Of a stretch of 64,000 bases of DNA, positions 1 to 28,567 are shown piece by piece. The notes below the pieces were generated by a model. The model searched no databases and was not told the DNA's origin. It saw nothing but the letters and a program-made list of their open reading frames with translations. Position numbers and translations under genes: made by a program. This stretch comes from Macquaria australasica (taxonomy: Eukaryota; Chordata; Actinopteri; Centrarchiformes; Percichthyidae), in NCBI GenBank assembly GCA_005408345.1, contig SEMN01000497.1, positions 299,001 to 363,000 on the forward strand. Direction: 5' to 3'. Position 1 is the first letter of the stretch. Each line of letters begins with the position of its first letter.

Positions 1-425
1 AATGCAGAAGGCGAGTCACTCCAGATAAAGTGAAGCTGACAGGTGATACTAAGTAAAATCAAATCAGGCTGAAACTGTTAGGCCTTGTACTACAACCAGG
101 GTCTGTCTTTAAAAGTCTCATGCTCAGTACTGAAATCCTGTTTTCTTTAAATATATAAAGGATAACATTAATTGAAATAACTATTTTCAGTGCTGCAGTT
201 AATTGTTTTGCCAGAATTTTGAAATATGAGATAAAATTGGATGGACTTAATAAATAATGTAATAAAAAAAGATGCTTTTAGCACTATGAAGGGCTGTGGT
301 GGGATAACAAAAGTAAATTGAACTGTGGCTGCATGTTGAGAGAGAGAAGGAAAGAAACCTTAAATACTGCATTAACCTGTTGCTCTAGATTACCTGCTTC
401 ACAGATTGGTCCTGGTCACACAGGC

Positions 426-437
426 ACACACACACAT

Positions 438-477
<40 letters not shown>
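426..477. repeat. (CA)n microsatellite
   Basis: Mostly perfect CA dinucleotides with two small interruptions. Confidence 0.9.
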
Positions 478-479
<2 letters not shown>

Positions 480-3400
480 CCGCAGCAGCACATTGGATAC
501 ATAACACCTCTGATAGTGTCTGCTGACTGACAAGTAAATGGCTTTCATGCATAAAGCATGATCAGCATCATGGCTATCACTTGATCCCCCTCAACCCTGG
601 ACACATTAACCACCTCGCACCCATTTAATTACACATCGGTGGGCCTTTCTGTGTGTTTGTACGTGTGTGTAGTGTTTTGGTGTGGATTCTGAGAGGGACA
701 TACTGTATACATATATGTTAATACATTTTTTATTGTTCCTGTTGAAAGAAAACCAGATGTGGGGGTTTAGATTTTTTATTTTTATTTTTTTCAGAAAAAC
801 TGAAGGATTATACTAAATACTAAATAAACCATTAAGGCCCTGGATTAGCTAAAATGCATTGTCACAAGTTGATGTTTTGTCAGCCACTTTGTACTCACTT
901 CTCCTGCACTAAAACAATGCCTTCTTGAGTAAAAGCTCAGCAGATGAATACAACTCATAAACAAGTCGTAAAGTACCCCGTCTCAGTGGTTAGCATTTGT
1001 TTAGCATTGCGTGCTACAACAGCATTAGTGTAGTTTCCCTCCCATATGGATTCAGCCTGAGGGACCATCTGCCCATTATTATTTGCCTCAATGGGCCGAA
1101 ACGGCACTATAATCTTTATTAACAGATTACCTTCTTGTTAAGGAGAGGCAGTATAGATTTAAAAAATGCTAACAGGATCACTGATTAAATCAACTCTTCA
1201 TGAAAAGGTGTGGGGTTTTTTCAGAAAACCTGTTGAATGCTCTGTTTACAGTGACCACAAAACAGGCGATAATTGCTTTTGACTGGCCAACAGGGAGGAG
1301 AATACGACAGGGATAATCTAAGGCTTGTTGTACTTCTTTCTCCCTGTTATTATGAATAATGTGAGTAACACTAGTCACTAGGCACGCAACACAAGGAACC
1401 AGCATTTTGCTTAAGTGGAGGTGCATGTGGCGCTGCAGACCGTAACCTCGGCTCTGCTCTCCGTCTTTCTATTGCCCTCCTCCCTTCTCATGCAGGAATG
1501 CAGCGAGACTAAAACACAGGGGTAGAAAACTAATAATTATTCCCTGAGTTGTTTAAGTATTTCCCTTTTCACTATGAATAAGCAGGAGAGTCAAAGGCAC
1601 TGGTGCGTTTTGTAATGAAAAATCACAGTTGTAAATAGTGCAGGATAAGCTATATAATAAACACTTTATAGTTGTTTATTCTATACATTGTGAGCCAACA
1701 GTCCTGTGCTCTGCAGTATATTTGTTGGAGTCTAGATTCGGATGAAGTGAATTTGCTTTAGACTTTTTGGACCCAAGCCTGGCCCTAAATAACTCGACTT
1801 ACAAGGAACCAAAAGATGATTTATCCCCAATCCTCAGTCTTTCACTCTTCATCCCTCTCTTTCCCCCCTTGCAATTCCAATCATATTTAATTAATTTAAA
1901 CATTAAATTTACCTCTCATGGCACATCTGTTTCTGAGCTTCTTGTTTGTTTATAAAGCACGAGAGGTTTTCATTTCAAATGTATCTCTAAATAAACTCAA
2001 TATCAGTGAGATGGGCTTTACAGCAGCAAATGTGCACATGAACTTTACAGTTTAAGAGGACACGCTGTACGTTAATTTCGAGCTCTTGAATCTCCGACTG
2101 CTTGTGAAAATGGAGATTGTGCGAGTACCGAAATAGAAGGCTTGTGCTTTATTGTGGCCAGGTGGGGTTCCTGAATACAACTTTTATTAACCACCAGCTC
2201 CTTGAGAGAGAGCAACAAGCCACAGCCATCCTCATCAAAACAGGAATCCAAGGAAAAGCTATTTATAGAGTAACCACGCAAACACATACATGCATGCAGG
2301 AGCTGATGTCTCTTACAGTAATGCAGTGTATCTCAGATCCTCCTCTGCACACATGGCACAAAACGTCCATTATTTTATTAAATGTTTGCATTAGAAATGT
2401 ATCAGTTCTTATTATTCATTTTACAGTTGGCGGACCATAAAGAAAATCACTTACTATACACCAACAATCTAAAAGGAAATGTGTTGTGCTTTTTGTGTAG
2501 TGTACCCTCAGCAAGTCCATAGTTTTCCCACAAAGGATAAAGTATGTCTAGACACTGAGGTCCCCCAAAAGTAAATGAATTATGTCACTATTTGAATGAG
2601 CCTATCAGAGAAAGTTTGAGATAAATATAGAAGCAAAAGAGACATGCTGAAGAGAGTGGAGAATAGGCCTAACAATAGAGTTTCCCGCAAAAATATACTT
2701 CGACTATGGGTGTTTGTTTCTGCAACTGCGAGCCATACGTGCAAGCTTCAGTGTGTTACACGTGTGTTGTCATTCAGCCTCCAGGCAGGGTTGTTGCTGG
2801 GATATATGTGACTCATGAGGGAGTTTGTATCCTGAGTTGACCCCCAGCTGAGCAGACTGAGGGCCAGGGTTGGCGTTTGTTTGGTGGAACATGTCGGGTC
2901 CCCGACAAAAGCAGGAAAAGTGGAGAGTCTTGTTGTCTTCAATTAGAAAATTCACTGTTGCATTCATTTGGGTACAGTCAAATTAAAAGCTTGCCTGCAT
3001 AACTGGCTCATCTCACGCAACACATGCCTGAATGCAGCCTGTGTGTGTGTGTGTGTGTGTGTAAGCGGAGCACATCATTTCACGCTGAAGCACATTCTCC
3101 CTGGGCCTCCATCCATTTGCATTCTGTTAGTTTCTCTAATTGTCTGTATAAATATTGCACCACGTTGGCCTTATGTTGTGGTTAATTTTTCCCAAGCCTT
3201 GACAAGCCAAATTTAGGAGTGTTTAGACAGCTTTTTAGCTGGCTCTGCATGTGTGCGTGTCACTCTTTCAATGGGTTCATCCGAAAAAAACAATCTTCTC
3301 AGCAGACAAACACATGTGCACCACAATCAGTCATGTTTCTCTATTTATAGAAGCAGTTAGATGACTTTCATAATATGAATGCTATAATAGTCCTCCAGTG

Positions 3401-4329
3401 TGTGTGTGTGTGTATGTGGAGAGTGCATGGCGCCAGTTTTATGATGCACCGTGTAGTGAAGCCACATACAGTAGCAGTATACGCACTGTAGAGCAGTTGC
3501 CATACAAGTCTGTTTTGCCCAAGGGCTCATGTGTCAAGACTCATTACTCCTGTACAACATGGTGACTAGTGCGTCTCCTTGCCAACCAAAACAGAGAAGT
3601 GGAAACAATTGAGTTTACATCCCGACCTCCAATCTGTGTGATCCCATTTGCTTTGTCATAATATCACTTCCCCTTCAATTCAGTATCTAGGCGCACGACC
3701 AAGGCCTTTGTTTATGTTCTATTCAGGAATCAATTTTTTTTCCCCCTTCCTCAGAGATAGACTCCCCCCAGCAGCTCCACATGCACACTCCCCACAAAAA
3801 AAAATCACTCACTCACATTATAATCTCCTCTGAAAGATGAATATTTGTGATTCCTGCCCCTGCCTCCAAGAAAAGTACTTTTTGTAGATGATGTTTTGTT
3901 AGCAGACAAAGGGAATTGCTCTAAATCCTTGCAGCCTATCCCTTCAAATGTAATCTTATATGTCACAGTGGACACAAAACATTCTCATCCAAAGCAATAT
4001 CAGAAAGATTATAGACCTCAATCCAACGTTAATATTGGCATCAAGGATGATTGAAGATGGAATCACTGTAGTTTAATGCATACTGTGTATATCCATCAAT
4101 TGGAACAGAATGAAACGAGTGGAAAAAGCTCCTCTTTGTCTTCAGAAAGTTATGAAAATGCCAAAAACTTTCTTTCACTGAATCTTTTTTTTCTCTTTGC
4201 CACATTACAAAAACAAGGGAAAAAAAGTTGAAATGGTAAGGGTTGGATTTGGACAGGGCGAGATCCGGACATTTGATCTGTGGCATAATGAAGTATTAGC
4301 TTCCATTACAGTGCAGGCTTAACCTTTTT

Positions 4330-4510
4330 GCGGCGCACCATTGAGCGCCTGCCAGCAGTCATCAATATTTAACAGCTGTTGCTATTATGAAATTCTTTAT
4401 GGGCTAATGTGGCTCGCCGGCTTGCACGCAAGGCCTTGGCCGGCCGCCAGCACCCTGTCAGGAGGAAGGGGGGGGAGATTGACAGACGGCTTGCTCGCGT
4501 GACAACCAGC
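4330..4510. promoter_or_regulatory. candidate regulatory block in ahrr upstream intron
   Basis: A GC-richer, non-repetitive island in otherwise AT-rich intron, containing ggccttggccggccgcc-type sequence (4431-4448) and TCGCGTG (4495-4501), an XRE-core match. It directly precedes a TC/GA/CA microsatellite cluster. It could be an enhancer or an alternative promoter. No conservation data are available. Confidence 0.25.
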
Positions 4511-4526
4511 CCTTGATCAGCCAGCT

Positions 4527-4596
4527 TCCTTCTCTCTCTCTCTCTTTCTCTCTCTGTGTTGGTGTTGCTCTCTCTGCTGTGGATTTCCTGTGCCTG

Positions 4597-4634
<38 letters not shown>

Positions 4635-4670
4635 CACACACACACACACACAAACAGAGAGACAGAGAAG
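4527..4670. repeat. compound TC/GA/CA microsatellite
   Basis: A TC run (about 4531-4556), a GA run (about 4600-4632) and a CA run (4634-4652) within 140 bases. The TC and GA arms are complementary and could fold back. Confidence 0.85.
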
Positions 4671-4989
4671 AAGAGTGCTGAGGGAAGGGGGCGGGAATAG
4701 GCAAAGGAAGTGGCTGTAAGCCAACCCAACCTCAACACACACACATGCACACACACACCGTTTTCTCTACTCACGCAAGCCTTGTGAAAGGGGAGGGACT
4801 GCTGTGCTGTACAGCGTTCGCATGTTCAGGTCCAGAGCTCTTCTTTACAAGCCAAGCACACAGCGGAGGATCAGCTGCCAAAAGATGGCACCCATGCTGC
4901 TGAAATCAGGGCGATGGAGAGCCTGAACACAGACAGATAACATGAATGTGTTTGGGTGTCACTCAGATATTTAAGTCTTTTGAAAAAGA

Positions 4990-5135
4990 TTAACCCTCTA
5001 AGTTATGGTGGAGCTAATTTTAACAACTTTATATACTGTTGGGTGGTCTACATAATTTTTTTTTTACTTTTTGTATGTAAACTCTAGTTATGTAAAATCA
5101 CTAATAACTATAACTGTCAAATAAATGTTGTTTCT
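4990..5135. repeat. degraded dispersed teleost repeat fragment
   Basis: Shares blocks such as gtggagctaattttaac, tatatactgttgggt and taactataactgtcaaata with the stretches at 36765-37015 and 52438-53165. The family is recognised by cross-comparison within this window. Confidence 0.6.
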
Positions 5136-6494
5136 TTCACCACTGCTTATTACTTATTGAAATTACTTGTTTATATCCTCAAATAGAATTCAGATTCATT
5201 TCAGCCACAAATTACTTTCAACTGGAAGAGTATAAAGTAATGGAATGTCGAGAAACACTATAGAAATGGCAGCAATAACCACCTGTTTGACTCAATTTGG
5301 AGTAGCATGCATGCAGGCTGGTGAGTCCCAGGTTAAAACCGTGCAGCAGCTGGTGTTGTGTCTATGAGCAGCCATGTATGAACACTTACCTGCTCCTCAC
5401 TGCATATTGCTCTGGATAGGAGCATGAGCTAAAGAATGGACTCGGAGTATTCAGTTCAAAATGCATGCTACTCCTGTACTCACGATTTATAAAACGCTTT
5501 GAGTCATGCAACACTCTTCAACATAATGTCATGCCATGCCATCTTTGAATCTAATGCTCTAATGTACAGGACTGTATTGAAATATTCATCTCTGCATTTT
5601 TCAGCATTTTGTGAGACATTCCTTTGTGTTTTATCTCCATTATCCCCGGAATAAAAGCATGTCAGTGACACTATGGGCCCACAGAGACATCCCTCCCCCT
5701 TCTTCACCGCTGTCGAAGGAGAGGTTTCGTTTTTCTCTTCTCTGTTTTCTCTTCATATTTCTTCTTCTTTTTCAGCTGTTATTGGTAGTGTGGGAGGAAG
5801 TGGCTTTAGAGGAGAGGGTGCTGAAAGCAGACAAACACACCCAGACTGCGCTGTACACACCCGTATGCTACATGGCCAAACTCATCTCACCCCCTAGAGG
5901 TTGCAGATATGAATATCTGATTGATAGGGACTGGTCCTACACTCACACATACTGTATATACTCACACTCTCCTTTTTTCTCAAGTGCTTATTCCTAGTCT
6001 CTGACAACAAGCAGCAGTGAAAGTTTTGTAGAAGTGGGACACATTTAGCTGCTTTTTCACCCTAACAGCAGCACTAGGAATAATTATTTTGGCACACAGC
6101 AGTCTAAAGCAATCACTCATAAATCTTATCACATTTTACAACCAGTCTTTAGAGATCTTTTCCCACTTCTCCTATGTCTTCCCATCATATTTCCTTTTGA
6201 AATATCAGATTATCTTTTCATTTCAACAAAGCAGACTGATGCATCTGATGTCATTATGGGCTCTATAGTCGCTCATCCGAGGTGTCCTCTGAGCCAACTG
6301 AAGTCCTGAGACAATAGCGACTTCTACTGCATGCTGTAGCTCATACTGGGGTGGTCCCAGTATTTTGTGTACTCAGTGGAAGTAGAAAGACAGACCTGGT
6401 CGACCAAAGGAGCTGAACACTTTCAGCCTCACCCTTTGGCAGCATCTACATCCCGCTACTTGTCACTTTTTACTTAACACCCTGTCCTCACACA

Positions 6495-6790
6495 GCGCAC
6501 ATAAACGCCTTACCATTACCTACTTTGTTTTCCTTTTTAGACCAGAGAGGGAGAAAATAGAGGCAAAGAAAAGCAAACCCGAAGACACGAGCGATGATGA
6601 ATAAAAGCCTGTATTGTTGGCAGAGGAAGTGCCGGTGCCGATAATTAATCATCCCGTGTGTTTGTCTTTCCTGACGCTGCATCCTCTCCAAAAGCTGCTG
6701 TAAGAGAGAAAACAAAAATACATGAGGCGCTGAAGGAGGAAAATAACGAGGCTTATTAGATTCATTTCCCTCTGCACTAGTTTCCACTGG
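6495..6790. promoter_or_regulatory. candidate conserved non-coding block
   Basis: About 300 bases without repeats and with higher complexity than their surroundings, including gccgataattaatcatcc, a homeodomain-type AT core inside GC-rich sequence. No open frame fits a known domain. It is listed only because its composition stands out. Confidence 0.2.
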
Positions 6791-6822
6791 TTGGATGATT
6801 TTGCGGTGATCGAAGAGAATGG

Positions 6823-6825
<3 letters not shown>

Positions 6826-6868
<43 letters not shown>
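6826..6868. repeat. (GT)n microsatellite
   Basis: About 21 uninterrupted GT units. Confidence 0.9.
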
Positions 6869-6869
<1 letters not shown>

Positions 6870-8746
6870 TGAGTCTGTTTGTTTGTATGCTTTTGCACCT
6901 AGCGGAGGTGATGACAAAATACTTAACATTATTACTGGCATTTATGAGTTTACGAAGCTGCCTGTCAGTGCAGTCATCAATCCGATTTTTAGCAGCAGAG
7001 ACACACATTAACTCAAAGTTTGAATAAACCTGCTGTTGCAAGTGGGGAATAAATTATTAAATGCAAAAAAAATTAAACCAGACAAAATGTATGGATAAAA
7101 AAAACATGGACAGAGGACAGGAAATGGTGGTTAAAGGGGGAGGAAGGGAAGCCATAATGGGGTTATTTGGTGGGGGTGGGGACTATACGAAGCATCGGAA
7201 GATACATACATACATACTTAGATAGTTTTTCATAATGAGGCTGTGGTGTGTGTGTGTTGTGTGACTAATCTGGGCCTGCTACAATGAGTGACGGAGCGTA
7301 GGGAGTGAGCCACATGCCCCCTGACAGCACACCCATAAGAGAAACACGCAAACATGCCTCCAACACGCAACACACACGTCACCAATGTGCATGTGACAGT
7401 TCTGCACGCCACATTCCTATAGGCTAATTGCATGTATACACACTCTGGCATGGTAGGGTAGGCCTTACTCTAAGGAAGAAAGGACATAATATATGTATAG
7501 TGGTTGATGGAATGTGACTTACTAGTGATATTTTTATTACTTTGGTAGGAATTTCTACTTTATTAAATATCAGATGGCACAAAAGAGCAGGAGAGTGATG
7601 AAGGGACTGACATTGCAGTACAGTGTTTGAAGAGATTACAGTGGTGAGAGTGAAAACTAAGAACTGACATTGTCCAAGTGGAATCATTTTTGTGAAATAT
7701 AGCAAAATGAAGTGTTCTTCAGAGGACCCTACTTTGAGATCCATGGGCGAAATTTTATTTTGTGTTGTTTCCCCTCCACAAAGAGGTCAGAGGTCAGGCA
7801 CAGCTAGAGAACAGCAGTGCTGGAACTGGAAAGCTTTCACTGTCTTCTCAAAGATGCTTCAGCAAGGATGAAGCTCGTCTTTACAGAATGTTATGAATGA
7901 AGAAGAACATTGCAGACCATGGCTGAAGTGCAAATAAGTCAGTTTCAACAAGTAATCTCCTATCTCCACTTTTCAAATCTTTTTGTTTAAATCAATTGAA
8001 AACTTCAACAAATGTTACTTGATTCAGAGAACCTCTTAAATGATATCATTTTCACCAGAAATTAGTTCATTTTCTCTCTTGATCAGCATATTTTGTCAGA
8101 TTTATATGATAAATAATACTTAAAATGTGTTGGTATATTTAATAATATATTCTTTGCAGTGTGCACAAGCTTGTGCTGCATGAACATCTACCTGTTTCCG
8201 TCTTCTGTTTATGGTTGACCAGTTAACGCCACTCAACAATCCACCAGATGTCCCAAATGTGTGTACGAGTGAGCTTTGCATGTGCATGTGGCTGTATCGT
8301 GTGAGAAGAATCCTGTAAAGCCCTGAAATCCTCCACTGTTTTGTCTTGTAAGACAGGCCCACCACACAGACTAATACCTGGCGTTAGCGCAGTGCAAAAG
8401 GAGGCTGATACAGTTAATGTGTCCGCCACATGTCTGAGTGCCGGTCCAGCTCTCTCACTGCCATATCACAGAGGTTGTGGGAGAGTTGGTAAGCACATTT
8501 TGGAAATAGAGTCCTTGTTGATTTTCATTCTCAACGTTTCCTATGTGAGTGTGCAGCAGTACAATATATTACAATCAAGAATTTGACCTGTGTGAGGTGT
8601 GCTTGATTCTACTTTTCTGACCTTGAACGCAGCATACAGTATATCCGTGCGGATAAATGCACAGGTTGCTATTAGTTTACTGTTTATGTAAATAAGCCCC
8701 TTATGTTCCAGTCAATTTACCCTTTTCTTTTTCTTTTTTTTTATAG

Positions 8747-24424
<15,678 letters not shown>

Positions 24425-25574
24425 GAGTGATTGGTGCAAACACAACAGCAGATAATTACCTGCCCCCCCCCACACACACACACACACACAATCAGTGTGC
24501 ATTAAAGTACTTTGTGCCACATGCACCAGCATTACAGTCTTTGATTACAAGGATTCCCAGGATGTCAACATTTAAATGACTTCTTCTGTTTGATGAAGAG
24601 GTCACAAACAAGGCTCAGGTTCTAGTGTTAGTGTTGTGACAATCAAAAATAATACTTTGAATCCAGTTTATGGATAGATGAGTTTGTTTTTAAGGAATAC
24701 ATTTTGTAGTTGGTTCCAAGCACTTTTGGATTTAGTGACAATGAGACAAATTATGTCTAGAAAAACAATTTAATTTTCTTTTTTGTGTTGTGTACGCCTG
24801 GCTTTTGTGGCAGGAACAAAGATTTTGCTGTAAAAAGAGACTTTTAAAAAAAAAACTTTGTACACAGGAGATGACTTATACCTGCTGCTGGGCTTATCAA
24901 GGGAGATAGCTGATTATGACTCAGTGATGACAACTTAAAGGATAATCTGCTTTGATGGTGGTTTTGCATGTTTTAATGCTTTAACTATAAATCGCCTACC
25001 TTTTTCATTACTGTCTCCAGTGATGTCTGAATGGAAACCTCTGGTTTCTGTGCATTTTAGAGAGACTTGAAGCGTAATCAATTGCCGTAAAAGAAATGTT
25101 GGTCAAAGTTACGTAATTGTCGCAAGATAACACGTTTGCAACCAGGGTCTGTTTTAAAAACAAACATCATTCCTGCAGTCAAGGACTCTGACATCTAATA
25201 CTGAACAGCTGCGGAAAATCAGTTTTCCAAGCATGATGACACAACCAAATTCATCTTTTTCACAACATCCCTGTTTACTCAATGTTTGTGTCCTGAATTT
25301 GATTTTCCAAGAGCATAGCTTACAATGCAATGCCTTTTCAGAGCATCCTTGAACACATCATTAGGGACAGTTTTTTTACAAAATGGGTTCTCCTTGCAAA
25401 TGCAAAATCCTTTGGAAAACTTGACAGTAATGTAAAGTATATGCAATTTTTAGTTAATGGACCAAAACATGTAAAAACTATTGGTATGGCCAAAGATTTA
25501 AGTATATTCACTACAACTAGAGACAGCCTGATTACACACATTAGAGCATAACATAAGGGGGCACAGTAAGGGAA

Positions 25575-25740
25575 ACAAACCCTTAACCACAAACCACTGG
25601 TTTAAGCATGTGTCCTGCTGAAGTGTCCTTGAGCAAGGTTCTGAATCCTAACAAGTTCTGCAGGTGCTGCTCTGTCCCTGCTCCTTAGTTCTGACCTCCC
25701 TGTGGAAGGGATAAAAGGAAAAGTGAAATTCAGGGTGCAC
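25575..25740. repeat. dispersed teleost repeat in ahrr 3' UTR
   Basis: Contains gtgtcctgctgaagtgtcc, ttgagcaaggttctgaatcc and tgacctccctgtggaaggg, a combination familiar from interspersed repeats in many teleosts. Assignment is by recall, not by search. Confidence 0.5.
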
Positions 25741-26482
25741 ATTTAAAAACATTAGGATGTTGATGGCAAAACTGATTTAAAAGTAGGTCACAGTTAGCAT
25801 TTAACAGCGTTACATTTACATGAAAAGTGAAAACAACCCAACTCAGATCACACTAGAAATGCCTTTTAAATTGCAGGACCTAAGATGAACTTGGACCTAA
25901 GAAAGATGGTCTGCACCAGTTAAATGACTATGTTAATTATTAGCTGAAGGTTTGTTTGGACAAAGTAGAAGTGTTAGTTTGAATTGAAGAAAAAGAAGAC
26001 TATTGTTAAAAGGTTCCATGTTGAGTCAATGTGCACAATAATTTCGTAATTTTAAGTCATGAAACTCCTGTTGAACGTACAAATAATATTAATTTATGTC
26101 ATTTTATGTCATAGCTAATGTTGTACAGTGTGGATTAGTGTTCATGGCAAGATCAGCATTTCAACTTGATGCAGCCCATCTCACTGCAGATACCACACAT
26201 TTCCTTTGAAATGAATATACACTTTTCATGTTGTCTTTTCAGTCTGAAAACATCAGACATTATCCTTCACAATCAGTATTTTTGCACAAATGAATTAAAA
26301 GCACCAAACTGATTCAATGTCAGAGTCTCTGTGGAGCTACCGTGGTAGTTTCTAAGTTGCACTGCTGGGAGTAGTTCAGTTGAAGTTCAGCCTAGCCAGA
26401 CAAGTTTTTGAGTCGACACGCACAACTGTAAATGGTGTCACTGTTTTGAATTTGTCCTTTTCTCTTTGTGTGTGTTCATTTT

Positions 26483-26488
26483 AATAAA
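26483..26488 (+). terminator. candidate polyadenylation signal of ahrr
   Basis: A canonical AATAAA on the plus strand, followed by T/G-rich sequence (tgtttgatgatttgtattta), about 2.06 kb after the ahrr stop codon. It is the clearest of several candidates. Confidence 0.45.
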
Positions 26489-28402
26489 TGTTTGATGATT
26501 TGTATTTATTGTAAGGCAAAAGTCCATAATTTAAAAACTACAGTTTTGAAGGCTTTTCTGTTTCACTAAGGTAAATATGGCTTTTTTTTTTCTTGCTATC
26601 ATTTTGATAATTGTTAAAAAGACCATCATACTTCTCTCATGGTCTCATGGAGAAGGTAGCTGCAAGGTAGCGAACACAGTGTACATATGCAGTGTCTTCC
26701 AATGTTTCTACATGTTTTTGCAAATGGGACTTATCTATTAAAAGACTTTTCTTTATATGGAAAATCTGGGTGATGTGTTGTTCTTTTGCCATTAGGCTCA
26801 TAATGAACAAGGCAACAAATTACTGTCAGCAGGTTACAGACAATTAGTTACTCAGAATATGAATATTACACAGCTGTAAATGACAAACATTTCTAGGAAT
26901 CTTTTAAAAGTTGCAATAAAAGAGTGAAAGCAAACAGCAACATGTAGTGTGTGGCTTTGTGAAAGAAACAGCAGGAACCACCTGACTAAAGCAGATGCTG
27001 CAGTCCTCTTCAAAAGCTTGGTACAATGTTCAAAGAAGTTTGTCATAGCATAAAAATACATTAGATACACCAGAGTCAGTTTTAATAATGTCACATGAAT
27101 ATCATAGAGCTCAAATCAAATAATGTGAAATAATGTACAACATGCTCACTCTACTAATCTAATGGATTCCTGCTCTCATAAATGTTTTCCAAAATGAAAA
27201 ATGGCCAAATTCTATTGTTCACTTAAGGCCCTTGTCTCTTTAGTAGCTTTTGAATTTTTCACGTATACCAAATGTGGTCTCACCCTTCAGATTTGTGTCT
27301 CTATTAATAATGAATACTCAGCAGAACGGGATACAGTGTATCTCTAGCCACATTGCCTGTATGATTAATGTGCTGTAAGGCTGGCACGACAGCTCCTTCA
27401 CACGATCTGGGAAACTTAACACCAGTCTCTCACCGCTGTCTGGGACAGGGGCTAGAGCCAGGGGAATGTTGGCATCCACGGAGAGGTAGAGGGCAAGAAA
27501 AGAGGCAGGGGACAAGAAGAGAAAGAGATGTAACCTAAAAGCTGTGGTTTAATCCTGGTACTCAAGATTCCCAGTAGAACTGGACTTCTATCCTACTAGG
27601 TAGTTAATTGCATTCACTTGGCACATCAGGTTTAGAATAGTCCCTGAACATTCACTGTCTTCTTTATCCTTAATGTCCCTCCCTCTGAACAGTGGAGCAA
27701 TTTCAAAATCACAGTTTGGATTACAGTACTAGCATTTTTCTAACCCTTATCCAAAAATTAGTCATGTAAAAGTCGCATTGTGACAGAGAGAATCGGTTAA
27801 ATGAGGTAAATGATCACCTGTCCTTATCGTAGATTATAGTGTCTCTGAGGCCACATGTCATTATTCTACACAGTAATAAAAATTTGATGTATTCAGATTA
27901 ATTTACTAATGATCTTTGACCTCTAATGGGCTGTATGAAGCCCTTAATTGTGAATAGATCAGTTCATACGGCTTCAGGGTGAAATGTTTTCCATTTCTTA
28001 ACTCTAGCTGGCCATCAGCAAGCCATCTAATTTGCTCATCATATGTAAATTAGATCAAAAGAAACTTCCAAGGTGATTTGGTTGCAGACAATAGGACACA
28101 AAATATAGGCTTAGGAATAGAGAACAGTGGGTGACTAACAAATAACTGAATTTACACCACAGGAAAAGCTACTGCAGGAATAGTGCTCTGTTGTGCAGCA
28201 CTATTTGGCATAGTGGCTACATTCAAAACCACAAGTTAAAAACCAGGTCCCTGGGACCAGGAAAGATTGCTTTAAAACAAAAGAAACTGTAAAACTAAGA
28301 AACAAAATTGACATGTGTTATAGGCATGATTGGAAGTAAGAGAAACTTTTTTTGCACACATCCTGCTAAAGCAGCATTCATTGGAGTAAATGGGCCACCA
28401 TG

Positions 28403-28567
28403 GTGTTTTTTTTTTTTTTAAGATTGCTTATTTGGCATTTATTGGACAGTTGGTAGTGAAGAGGCAGACAGGAAACATGCAACAAAGGTCCCCAGCTAGA
28501 ATCGAACCAGGGACGTTGCAGTCATGTGACAAGCATTCGTCTACCGGGGCGCTCTTGGGCCACCATG
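28403..28567 (-). mobile_element. tRNA-derived SINE with 12-base target-site duplication
   Basis: On the minus strand the element starts near agagcgccccggtagacg, carries a polymerase III B-box match GGTTCGATTCT (about 28497-28507), and ends in an A-rich tail (about 28408-28420). The flanks carry the same 12 bases, tgggccaccatg, at 28391-28402 and 28556-28567, read as a target-site duplication. The tRNA-like head and A-tail support a SINE; the family is not named. Confidence 0.7.

Larger units (their letters stand above)
1..8746 (+). other. ahrr: presumed ahrr intron upstream of the first visible exon
   Basis: No exon is recognised here. The first recognisable ahrr exon starts at 8747 in splice phase 2, so a coding exon must lie further upstream. 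No sequence encoding a bHLH basic region or helix was found, so those exons are probably outside the window. The stretch holds microsatellites (426-477, 3041-3062, 4527-4670, 6826-6868), a degraded dispersed repeat (4990-5135) and two non-repetitive GC-richer blocks that might be regulatory (about 4330-4510 and 6495-6790). Confidence 0.6.
24425..26500 (+). other. ahrr: ahrr 3' UTR (predicted)
   Basis: No coding potential was recognised between the stop codon and the AATAAA at 26483-26488. A C8/CA microsatellite begins about 40 nt after the stop (24464-24490). A dispersed teleost repeat lies at about 25575-25740. The exact transcript end is inferred; other A-rich candidates follow, such as one near 26739. 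Confidence 0.5.

Noticed and set aside
4369..4774. Overlapping open frames of 68-111 codons on both strands
   Set aside because: They are produced by the TC/GA/CA microsatellite cluster; the peptides are simple repeats with no domain.
5611..5997. A 128-codon plus-strand frame in the upstream ahrr intron
   Set aside because: Starts with low-complexity Phe/Leu/Ser sequence from a pyrimidine-rich tract, and no homology or splice support was seen.
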